From the NCBI RefSeq assembly GCF_900141705.1, contig NZ_FQYM01000023.1:1-50230 (forward strand): a DNA stretch of 50,230 nucleotides. The letters run 5' to 3'. Shown here piece by piece: positions 25,064 to 32,598 of this stretch. Position 1 is the stretch's first letter; every line of letters begins with the position of its first letter. The stretch comes from Fibrobacter sp. UWP2 (GTDB lineage: Bacteria; Fibrobacterota; Fibrobacteria; Fibrobacterales; Fibrobacteraceae). The notes beneath the pieces are model-generated. The model ran no database searches. It saw nothing but the letters and a program-made list of their open reading frames with translations, and was not told where the DNA came from. The position numbers and the translations under genes are program-made.

Positions 25064-26920
25064 TTAGCGAACCACGCGGACCTTATACATCTGGCCCGTC
25101 TTGCGATTCTTCAGGTAGTAAATACCCGAAGCCGTCACCCTGGGAGATTCGCGAAGCATCTCTCCAGCGGCTTCAAAGCCGTAGCCGCTAATGACGCCCA
25201 TGCGGACACCCATCGGATCGATCACAAAGTAATGCTGGAGCGTGTTGTCGAACTGCAGGTTCGGCTGCACGAACTGCGGATCGGGTGTAATCGGTTCGGG
25301 GTCGGTGGCATCCTTGCCCTTCACAAAGGTGAAGTAGTCTATGTCGAACCAGTCGCCGGTCACATCCATGCGGAGAATATGCTTGCCCGACGGAAGAGTC
25401 ACGTTAGCAGAGACCTTGTTGTAGTCGTCGTAATTTTCTTCGCCAGAAGATGCCTTCGGCACAGAAATCTTATCGGTGAGAGCATTTCCATCCAAGGACA
25501 TCTGGAAACTAGAAGTATTGTTCGCAGAGGCCACGGCGGCAAAGAAGGTGTAATCGCCAGCTTCGCTCACGTTAATGGTGTATTCGAGCCAGTCGCCGGT
25601 CTGGTTGTAGCCCACGACAATGCGGTCGCCGCTCTTCTTGTACAGGTCTACGCCCGTATCCTTGCGGTAGTCGGAATCGCCGTGGTTTTCGGAATCATCG
25701 CCATAGGACTGGTTGCTCGTACCGTCTTCGTTCTTGCCCTTGCCCGGAATGTCGAAGTCTTCGGCCTGAATCTTGCCCGGGATAGCGAAGGCTTCGCCCT
25801 TGAACGGGAGCTGCGGTTCAGGCGGGACCGGAGTCACGTCACCTGTCGGAAGGCCAGTCTCGTTGACGCCCTTGTTCTTGGAGAGGTAGTCCTTCAACCA
25901 TGTCATAGCGGTACGGTCCTGACCGTTCCTGATGAGACCGGAACAACCATTTGCCTTTCCATTACAATCCAACCATGTCTGGCCATAAATATAGCCCCAG
26001 AAGGTGATTCCCGCCACATGCGGATCTTCCATCCAGTACTTGAACTGTTCACTGACGCACTGTTTCTGAATACCATCATCGGTACTCGGGACGTCGTACT
26101 CAGAAATGAAGATGGGGATATTGTTCGTCTTGCTATGGATTTTTTCCATAGTGCTCGTGAAGGTATTGTAATTCATGCAGTCGCCACCACCACCGGTACC
26201 GCCACCATTACCACCATTGGTCATCAAGTCGTGAGCCTGCAAGCCGTAACCATCGATGGGGGCCCCATTCTTCTTGATCGTATTGACAAGATTGATGCCG
26301 CCGTCAACATCCCACTGGATGGTGTTGTAATCGTTATAAATGAGAATTGCATTCGGCCAACGATCACGGGCCATCTTGAAGGCCGTCGTGATAAAGGCGT
26401 AGTCACCATTGTCGCCACCGAGAGCCTGGATAATCTTGGTATTGTTGTAACCCGAATGGTAATTGCCGTTTCCACCACGGATAGCCTCGTTCACCACGTC
26501 GATCATCTCGATATCCGGATAATGATCCTTGACCGCGTCGAACCAAGCCGTAATCGCCTTCTTGGTCTCGTCAACACTCAGGCCAGGAAGCCAGTTCGGG
26601 TACTGGGAGCCCCAAACCAGGGCATGGAACTTGAAATGCCCGCCATTGTTTTTTGCCCAGTTGTAGGCAGCATCGCAGCCAGCCCAGTTGTAGCGGCCGC
26701 GGGTACCTTCGACAGAGCCCCACTTACAGCCGTTTTCGGCGGTAGCCTGGTTCCAGAGCTGGGTAAATTGGTCATTAGCACCAGGAGAATTGTTAGACTG
26801 GGTAATGTTACCCACGAACTTTGCTGCGCCATCGGCAAGGCCAGGGCCAGCAAAAGAGAAAGAGGCAACAGCGAACACTAGCGCCAATGCCTTGGGTGCT
26901 TTTGAGAGCATCTGATTCAT
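25064..26920 (-). CDS. GH10 endo-beta-1,4-xylanase with CBM6 and FPm-1-like C-terminus
   Basis: A 618-residue secreted enzyme, the closest paralogue of the gene at 20869-22725 (same length, and the same glycine-rich loop, NGGGTGGGG). It has a signal peptide (about 1-29), a GH10 barrel with acid/base Glu145 and nucleophile Glu274 (FISEYDV), CBM6 (about 377-530) and a C-terminal module ending RVVR. One difference in CBM6 is KKSGDRIVVGYN in place of KKATGVIVGYN. The start at 26920 has AAAGG 9 nt upstream. Operator site C lies 101 nt before the start, in the divergent region shared with the plus-strand esterase. Confidence 0.93.
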   Translation of the reverse strand: MNQMLSKAPKALALVFAVASFSFAGPGLADGAAKFVGNITQSNNSPGANDQFTQLWNQATAENGCKWGSVEGTRGRYNWAGCDAAYNWAKNNGGHFKFHALVWGSQYPNWLPGLSVDETKKAITAWFDAVKDHYPDIEMIDVVNEAIRGGNGNYHSGYNNTKIIQALGGDNGDYAFITTAFKMARDRWPNAILIYNDYNTIQWDVDGGINLVNTIKKNGAPIDGYGLQAHDLMTNGGNGGGTGGGGDCMNYNTFTSTMEKIHSKTNNIPIFISEYDVPSTDDGIQKQCVSEQFKYWMEDPHVAGITFWGYIYGQTWLDCNGKANGCSGLIRNGQDRTAMTWLKDYLSKNKGVNETGLPTGDVTPVPPEPQLPFKGEAFAIPGKIQAEDFDIPGKGKNEDGTSNQSYGDDSENHGDSDYRKDTGVDLYKKSGDRIVVGYNQTGDWLEYTINVSEAGDYTFFAAVASANNTSSFQMSLDGNALTDKISVPKASSGEENYDDYNKVSANVTLPSGKHILRMDVTGDWFDIDYFTFVKGKDATDPEPITPDPQFVQPNLQFDNTLQHYFVIDPMGVRMGVISGYGFEAAGEMLRESPRVTASGIYYLKNRKTGQMYKVRVVR

Positions 26921-27021
26921 AATCCACATCCTTTGTTATGGTTACACTTAGTATCCCATACAAACCATCAATAAAAGTACCCTGGGAAAACACATATATC
27001 TCAAAAGCCCCGAAACGTTTC

Positions 27022-27038
27022 ATGGACAGATTGTCCAT
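27022..27038. promoter_or_regulatory. Hemicellulase operator repeat, site C
   Basis: ATGGACAGATTGTCCAT, a perfect 7-bp inverted repeat with a 3-nt spacer, 101 nt before the third GH10 gene. Confidence 0.7.
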
Positions 27039-27135
27039 AAGGACTTCAAATTTACGGAACTTTTTGTAACGATTGGAACGTTCCAACATATCCACATTCC
27101 AACATATTTTGTTAATTTCTTTTTACAAAAATGCC

Positions 27136-27152
27136 ATGGATAAATTGTCCAT
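27136..27152. promoter_or_regulatory. Hemicellulase operator repeat, site D
   Basis: ATGGATAAATTGTCCAT, 105 nt before the plus-strand CE1 gene. The intact half (TGTCCAT) faces the gene, as at the minus-strand sites when read in their own direction. Confidence 0.65.
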
Positions 27153-27257
27153 GGCCAGCCTTTTTTTTTACATTATCGAAAAGCCCACGGCTTCTAAGTT
27201 TAGGGTTAGGCGTTGGGAAGTTTGGAAAAACCGGAAAAACTCAAAAAAGGAGTAAAA

Positions 27258-28754
27258 ATGGCTTTTCCAAAGATGGCTGCTGTTGCGGGAGGAGTGGCAA
27301 TATGCAGTTCTATTGCATTTGCTTGGAGTATAACAGGAAAAGTGACCTCTGCAGGGTCAGGGCGCGCCCTAGCCAACGTTCAAATATCATCATTCAATTT
27401 TGCATCTGTAACTGCAAAAACAGACGCGCAAGGTGCATTCAGCATTAGCGACGAACAAACGGGCCTCAACGAGTCGTTTACCTCCGCAAGCCAGGTCTTT
27501 TTTGACGGGAACATTCTCTCCGTAAACAACGTGAACGCGAAGACGCTCAAGATTTACGCGATCAACGCCCTCGGCAAAGTCACCTACCAGCGTACTTTGC
27601 ACAACATTTTCGGTTCCGCCAGCTTTGACATGGCCAAAAACCAGAGCGCAACCCCCAAGTTCATCCGTATAAGCATCGACAATGCGACCACAAACTACAT
27701 CATCGGCGGCAAGGGCGTACTCCTCAAGGAGGGAGACCCGCTCCCGGCATTCCAGTTCGCATTGGACGGCTACAAGAGCACCATCCACCAAATGACCCAG
27801 GAAGTGGAAACCGATGTCCAAGTTAAAATGGAAAGAGGCAACGACGGTCCGGGAACTTCTTCTATAGTCGAACCCAAGTCCAGCGAAAGCGCAACTCCGA
27901 CATCTTCCGAAGCGGCACTTTCCTCCTCGTCCAAGCAAGAGGAAGTGGTCGACTGTTCCGGCAAGACTATGAAGGCCGGCACATCCATCACTGTGGATGG
28001 TCGTAAAATCGACATCAAGTTCCCGAACGGTTACAAGGGCGACAAGCCGGCACCTCTGCTCGTTTACTACCACCCGATTGGAGGTAGTTCCAGCAACGCT
28101 GATGGTTCTTCTACCGTAAAAGCAGCCCTTGCCGACGGCGCAATCGTAGCAGCACCCAACGGTGGGAAAACCCCCGCAGGAGGCATGATGGGCGGTGTCC
28201 AGGCTTGGAACGTCGGTCCCTGCTGCACTGATGAAGACGACGTCACTTTCTCCAAACATTTTATTGCAGAAATCCAAGAAAAGGCTTGCGTCGATCCGAA
28301 GCGCATCTATGCATCCGGATTCTCGATGGGTGGAGGCATGTCCAACTATGCAGGCTGCTTCATGGCCGATATTTATGCAGCCGCGGCACCTTCCGCATTC
28401 GACCTCGCCAAGGAAATCGTCGATGCAGGCAAGTGCAAACCGGCACGTCCCTTCCCGATTCTCAACTTCCGCGGCACTAGCGACAATATCGTGATGTACG
28501 ACGGCGGACTCTCCCAGGTTGTTCAGGGCAAGCCGATTACCTTCATGGGCGCAGTCAACAATATGAAGGAATGGGCCAAGATGAACGGCTGCAAAGACAG
28601 CCCCAAGCAGAACACGCCGGGTAACGGTTGCCAGATGTACGAAGACTGCGAAGGCGGCGTCAAGGTCGGTCTCTGCACCATCCAGGGCGGCTCGCACGCT
28701 GAAGGCGACGGCCAGATGGGCTGGAATTTCTTGAAGCAGTTCACCATGCCATAA
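27258..28754 (+). CDS. Secreted CE1-type esterase (feruloyl/acetyl xylan esterase)
   Basis: A 498-residue protein. It has a signal peptide (about 1-22), then a beta-sandwich resembling carboxypeptidase-regulatory domains (about 23-70, ITGKVTSAGSGRAL). A segment like a C-terminal sorting module follows (about 85-130, KIYAINALGKVTY). After a Ser-rich linker (about 195-230) comes an alpha/beta-hydrolase (about 235-498) with Ser356 in GFSMGG, an Asp in GTSDN and His480 in GGSHAEG. The family releases ferulate or acetate from xylan. Unlike its neighbours it has no CBM6 and no C-terminal module. It is the only plus-strand gene inside the hemicellulase cluster. The start at 27258 has AAAGGAG 5 nt upstream. 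Confidence 0.85.
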   Translation: MAFPKMAAVAGGVAICSSIAFAWSITGKVTSAGSGRALANVQISSFNFASVTAKTDAQGAFSISDEQTGLNESFTSASQVFFDGNILSVNNVNAKTLKIYAINALGKVTYQRTLHNIFGSASFDMAKNQSATPKFIRISIDNATTNYIIGGKGVLLKEGDPLPAFQFALDGYKSTIHQMTQEVETDVQVKMERGNDGPGTSSIVEPKSSESATPTSSEAALSSSSKQEEVVDCSGKTMKAGTSITVDGRKIDIKFPNGYKGDKPAPLLVYYHPIGGSSSNADGSSTVKAALADGAIVAAPNGGKTPAGGMMGGVQAWNVGPCCTDEDDVTFSKHFIAEIQEKACVDPKRIYASGFSMGGGMSNYAGCFMADIYAAAAPSAFDLAKEIVDAGKCKPARPFPILNFRGTSDNIVMYDGGLSQVVQGKPITFMGAVNNMKEWAKMNGCKDSPKQNTPGNGCQMYEDCEGGVKVGLCTIQGGSHAEGDGQMGWNFLKQFTMP

Positions 28755-28817
28755 GGATTTGTGCTATAAGGCAAAAGGATTCATAACCTCCCCCAACACC
28801 GCCACCTTACGGTGGTA

Positions 28818-28848
28818 AGAGTCTCCGCGAATGCGGGGGCTCTTTTTT
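28818..28848 (+). terminator. Intrinsic terminator of the plus-strand CE1 gene
   Basis: The stem AGAG-CTCCGC / GCGGGGG-CTCT is followed by TTTTTT on the plus strand, about 65 nt after the stop. Confidence 0.85.
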
Positions 28849-28867
28849 ATACCCCGCACTCGACAGA

Positions 28868-28897
28868 AGAGCCCGGGGCGTAAATGCCTCGGGCTCT
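28868..28897 (-). terminator. Hairpin downstream of the minus-strand CE1 gene
   Basis: The stem AGAGCCCG-GGC / GCC-CGGGCTCT with a 6-nt loop lies 23 nt after the stop at 28920. Only a weak T-run follows on the minus strand, so this is a probable but weaker terminator. Confidence 0.55.
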
Positions 28898-28919
28898 GTT
28901 GTTAGGAGTGTGTTATGTA

Positions 28920-30380
28920 TCAGTTCCTGATTGCCTTGAGCAAGTACGCACCGCTCGTCTTCGCAAGCCCGCGAGCCCGCGCATGGGCATCCTGCAAGTT
29001 CACGCCCTCGACGCGGCCCAAATAGACGCCGTTCATGTCGAACACGTTGTAGCGGCGGGTCATGCTTACGCCTGCACGCAGGCCAATGGCTGCGGGCGGA
29101 TCGTCGGGTTCCGTAGTCTTTTTGAGCACCACGTTGTCGAGCGTGAGCGTCCCCGTGGCGGCGCCCGCGTTGAAGCTCAAACGGCTGTTGGTGTCGGTGG
29201 CCACAGTCATCTGGAACTTGAACGTGAATGTCTTCGCGGTGGTACCGAGTTCAAAATTCTGCTTTTCGGTGAGGTAAGATGCCCACGGGTCGTTATGCTG
29301 TTCCACGTTCACCTCGAGCGTACGGGCAGCACCCGCGCTCGCGTCGAAACTGATTTCGTACCACTGGCCCTTTTCGAGGCGCAGGTCGTGCTGGATGAGC
29401 TGCACCTGGTAATTCTGCGTACCGACGGCGGTAATGTCCAGCTGGTACTTACCGTCTTTTGCGGTTCCAGTCGCCTGCGCGTCGCCATGCAACTGCAAAT
29501 CCCAGGCCACCGCGCTGGAGTCGAAGCCGCCGTTAAAAATGCTGTCGCGGTTCGTAGGCACAATGACCGGAGGCGTAATGCTTGAACCGTCAAGCGAGTA
29601 GTTCTTCACAAAATTCCAAATCTCGACGCTCGTGTTGACGCTCACGGCCTCGTCCATGGAATACCAGTGGCCCTTGCCGTCAATCGTCAGCAGGCGAACT
29701 TCAACGCCATCGGTGCAGCCACTCCAGATTTCGAGCGACGCAGCAGAGCCCGGTTTGGTTGACGGATACGGCTTGATTTTCTGAGAGTTGGAGGAGCACT
29801 TCTGCGCACTGACCCAGTTCTTGAGGGTATTCACGGTGCTGTTGTAGTTCACCACGTCGTCGGTGGTGCCGTGCGTGTGCATAATCGGCATGGCACGCTT
29901 GGGCGAGTTCACGCCGCCGCCACCCGACACAGGCGCAATGGCCGCAATCTGGTCGCCCATCTTGTTTGCCACGTGGTAACTCATCATGCCGCCCATCGAG
30001 AAGCCCGAAACGTAGACGCGCTTCCTGTCGATCCCGTAGCGCTTTTCCATCTCGTCAATGATCGCCTTGAGGAAGTTGATGTCTTTGTCGCCTCCGATGT
30101 CCCACGCCTTGTTCTCGCCGTTGGGGAACACGACCACAAAGCGGGCCGTATCGGCAATGGACTCCCACTTGGCAGCATTCTGCTGGTAGGGGGCATCCTG
30201 GTTCATACCATGCATCTGTATAATGAGAGGGCGACCCTTCTCGAGGCCCGACGGGGCATACACGATCATGGAGCGCGACTTCCCATTGACCTGAATATTT
30301 TCAATAGCGAATGCGGTCGACCCGCAAATGAGGGCAATCGCTAAAACGGAGGCGAGCCTCTTTCCAAACATTCCAAACAT
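28920..30380 (-). CDS. Secreted CE1/LpqC-type esterase with CBM4/9-like module
   Basis: A 486-residue protein: signal peptide (about 1-26), alpha/beta-hydrolase (about 27-262) with Ser128 in GFSMGG, an Asp at about 174 in GTTDD and His238 in GKGHWY. A CBM4/9-like beta-sandwich follows (about 275-425; FNGGFDSSAVAWDL start, LDNVVL end), then an FPm-1-like C-terminal module (about 440-486, FDMNGVYLGRVEG). The family includes feruloyl and acetyl xylan esterases as well as polyhydroxyalkanoate depolymerases. The cluster makes an esterase on xylan the better guess. The start has AAGGAG 6 nt upstream, and operator site E lies 88 nt upstream. It is convergent with the other CE1 gene. Confidence 0.85.
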   Translation of the reverse strand: MFGMFGKRLASVLAIALICGSTAFAIENIQVNGKSRSMIVYAPSGLEKGRPLIIQMHGMNQDAPYQQNAAKWESIADTARFVVVFPNGENKAWDIGGDKDINFLKAIIDEMEKRYGIDRKRVYVSGFSMGGMMSYHVANKMGDQIAAIAPVSGGGGVNSPKRAMPIMHTHGTTDDVVNYNSTVNTLKNWVSAQKCSSNSQKIKPYPSTKPGSAASLEIWSGCTDGVEVRLLTIDGKGHWYSMDEAVSVNTSVEIWNFVKNYSLDGSSITPPVIVPTNRDSIFNGGFDSSAVAWDLQLHGDAQATGTAKDGKYQLDITAVGTQNYQVQLIQHDLRLEKGQWYEISFDASAGAARTLEVNVEQHNDPWASYLTEKQNFELGTTAKTFTFKFQMTVATDTNSRLSFNAGAATGTLTLDNVVLKKTTEPDDPPAAIGLRAGVSMTRRYNVFDMNGVYLGRVEGVNLQDAHARARGLAKTSGAYLLKAIRN

Positions 30381-30468
30381 TTTTTACTCCTTGCCACGAA
30401 CACCAAGTTACGGCAATTTAAAGATATATTCCCCAAGAAGCATATTCGCCCCCAAACAGCCTAATTCC

Positions 30469-30485
30469 TTGGACAGTTTGTCCAT
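30469..30485. promoter_or_regulatory. Hemicellulase operator repeat, site E
   Basis: TTGGACAGTTTGTCCAT, 88 nt before the CE1 gene at 28920-30380. Confidence 0.65.
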
Positions 30486-30602
30486 GGTGGACTAGTGCGC
30501 TTGACGAGCATATTAAAAAATAAGGTATTGCATGGGAGTTTTGCCCCAAGGTAAAACATTTACCTTTGAGAAAAACGCAAAGCGACTATTGTCAACAAAC
30601 GC

Positions 30603-30637
30603 AAAAAAAAGCACCTCAAGCCGGAACTTGAGGTGCT
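30603..30637 (-). terminator. Intrinsic terminator of the GH27 gene
   Basis: A perfect 11-bp stem, AGCACCTCAAG / CTTGAGGTGCT, followed on the minus strand by TTTTTTTGCG, 30 nt after the stop. Confidence 0.93.
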
Positions 30638-30667
30638 TAGGATGGGTGTGGTTATGGAGTTATTAAC

Positions 30668-32545
30668 TTATTTGAGACGGCGCACGTAGAACGCCTGGTC
30701 ACGGGCCATGCTGCGGGCGGCGCGGTTGACTTCCTGGGCGCTGGTCGCAGAGACCTTCCCCATGAGTTTGCCGTTCAACCCGTACACGCCGTAGACACGC
30801 GGGACCAGCTCAACCTGGTAGGCAACTCTACCGATGGTCGTGGTCGTATCGTCCTTGCCACCAATCGGATCCGGGTCCTTCTCGCCCTGACCAACGAAGT
30901 TGATGTAGTCAATATCCATCCAGTCGCCGGTCACCGTGAAGCGGAGGATGTGTTCGCCTTCCTTCAGGTTCACATCGGCGCTTACCTTGTTGTAATCGTC
31001 GTAGTTGTCTTCGCCCTCAGAGGCGGCAGGCACAGCGATTTCTTCGGTAATGTCCTCGCCGTCCATGGAGAGCTTGAAACTCGAGGTGCTGTTGGCCGAT
31101 GCCACGGCTGCGTACATGGTGAAGGTAGCGGTCTTAGCGACATTCACAGTGTACTCGAGCCATTCGCCCGCCTGATTGTAGCCGACGATAACGCCCGTAG
31201 CCTTCTTGTAAAGGTCGACACCCGTACCCTGACGATAGTCGCTGTCGCCATGGTTTTCGGGATCCAATTCGTTATAGGAGGTATTGCCCTGGCCCACGCC
31301 GTTCACATCGAAATCTTCCATCTCAATTTTGCCTGGGATGGCGAGAGGTTTACCCTTGAACGGTTCGCGGGGAATCGGCTTGAGAACCAAGCGGAGGAGA
31401 GCAGAGCCGTGAGCTGGGAGTTCAGCGGAAATGCGGGATAGGAGGCCTAGATCCTTCTTTTTCCAGGCATCGCGAACTTCCACTTCGCCTTCTACGCCGA
31501 TGTCTGCAAAGTTGCATTCGACCGTCTGGGTAGAGTTGTTGTTGTTGAGGAGTGCCACGGCAAGGTCACCATTCTTCAAGGGCTTGGTCCAGACCTGCTT
31601 GCCGTTCACATCAGAGATGCGGTGACCCTGAACACCCAGGGAGTCCTGGTTGATGGCAATCATGTCCTTATTCAGGTACAATTCCTTGGTCTCGTTGCTC
31701 ATGTTGCGCACGTCGGAACTGATCATGATGGGGGCCGCCATGATAGACCACATCGTCATCTGGGAGCGCTGTTCTTCGTAAGAGAGGCCCCTATTGCCCA
31801 CTTCGAGCATGTCCGGGTCATTCCAATGACCGGGCTTTGCAATCTGCCAGTACTTGTTGTTCGCGTCAATAATTTCGTAGACGCCACGGTACCAAGAGGT
31901 GGAAATCCATTCGGGACCGATATCGAAGGTGGTGCGCCACAAGTTAGCAATCTTAGGCATCCAGTCCTTGTATTCCCACATGCAAATGCTGAACACGATA
32001 TCGCGTCCAGAATTGCGGAGAGCGTTGGACATGGCAGTGTAATCTTTTTCCTGGGTTTTCGGATCGGAATCGCAGTTATCGTACTTCCAGTAGTCCACGC
32101 CCCATTCGGCGAGCTTCTTGGCGTCCTGTACCTCGCGGCCATTGGAACCGCTTTCGCTTTGCCAGTTGCTATTGTAGTGGTGGCAGGTGCGTTTACCGCG
32201 GTCGCCGTAAAGGCCAAACTTCAGGCCCTTATTATGCACGTAATCGGCCATGGCCTTCATGCCGCTCGGGAAAGTCTTCGGGTTGTTCTGGAGGTTGCCC
32301 TGGGCATCACGCTTGGTATCCATCCAGTTGTCGTCCAGGTTCAAGAAAATGTAGCCTGCATCCTTCAAACCGGAAGAGACCATCGCATCGGCGATTTCCT
32401 GAATCTGCTTTTCGTTGATGTTTTCGTGGAACACGTTCCAGCTGTTCCACCCCATAGGAGGAGTGAGCACCAGATTGTCGCTTTGTGCCATGACCGGGAG
32501 TGCAGCCAGTGCAACTCCTAAGACGGAAAATCCAAACTTGTTCAT
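30668..32545 (-). CDS. GH27 alpha-galactosidase with CBM6 and short FPm-1-like C-terminus
   Basis: A 625-residue secreted enzyme: signal peptide (1-20), GH27 barrel (about 25-310; LTPPMGWNSWN start, nucleophile Asp156 in YWKYDNC, acid/base Asp in WNDPDML at about 243-245), a C-terminal beta-domain (about 310-395), CBM6 (about 400-545) and a shortened basic module ending YVRRLK. It should remove terminal alpha-D-galactose, here probably from xylan or mannan side chains. It follows the GH95 gene by 53 nt. An operator copy lies inside the 3' end of that gene (site F), so it may have its own promoter. Confidence 0.92.
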   Translation of the reverse strand: MNKFGFSVLGVALAALPVMAQSDNLVLTPPMGWNSWNVFHENINEKQIQEIADAMVSSGLKDAGYIFLNLDDNWMDTKRDAQGNLQNNPKTFPSGMKAMADYVHNKGLKFGLYGDRGKRTCHHYNSNWQSESGSNGREVQDAKKLAEWGVDYWKYDNCDSDPKTQEKDYTAMSNALRNSGRDIVFSICMWEYKDWMPKIANLWRTTFDIGPEWISTSWYRGVYEIIDANNKYWQIAKPGHWNDPDMLEVGNRGLSYEEQRSQMTMWSIMAAPIMISSDVRNMSNETKELYLNKDMIAINQDSLGVQGHRISDVNGKQVWTKPLKNGDLAVALLNNNNSTQTVECNFADIGVEGEVEVRDAWKKKDLGLLSRISAELPAHGSALLRLVLKPIPREPFKGKPLAIPGKIEMEDFDVNGVGQGNTSYNELDPENHGDSDYRQGTGVDLYKKATGVIVGYNQAGEWLEYTVNVAKTATFTMYAAVASANSTSSFKLSMDGEDITEEIAVPAASEGEDNYDDYNKVSADVNLKEGEHILRFTVTGDWMDIDYINFVGQGEKDPDPIGGKDDTTTTIGRVAYQVELVPRVYGVYGLNGKLMGKVSATSAQEVNRAARSMARDQAFYVRRLK

Positions 32546-32598
32546 ACCCTTTAATCCTTGATTGTACCTATAAAATTACCCTACAAAGGTCAGTTTTT

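Larger units (their letters stand above)
26921..27257. promoter_or_regulatory. Divergent regulatory region between a GH10 gene and a CE1 gene
   Basis: This 337-bp AT-rich stretch has no gene that I can support. It carries two copies of the operator repeat, one facing each gene (27022-27038 and 27136-27152, 97 bp apart), and a T9 run at 27161-27169. It is the only place in the window with two copies together. Confidence 0.55.
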
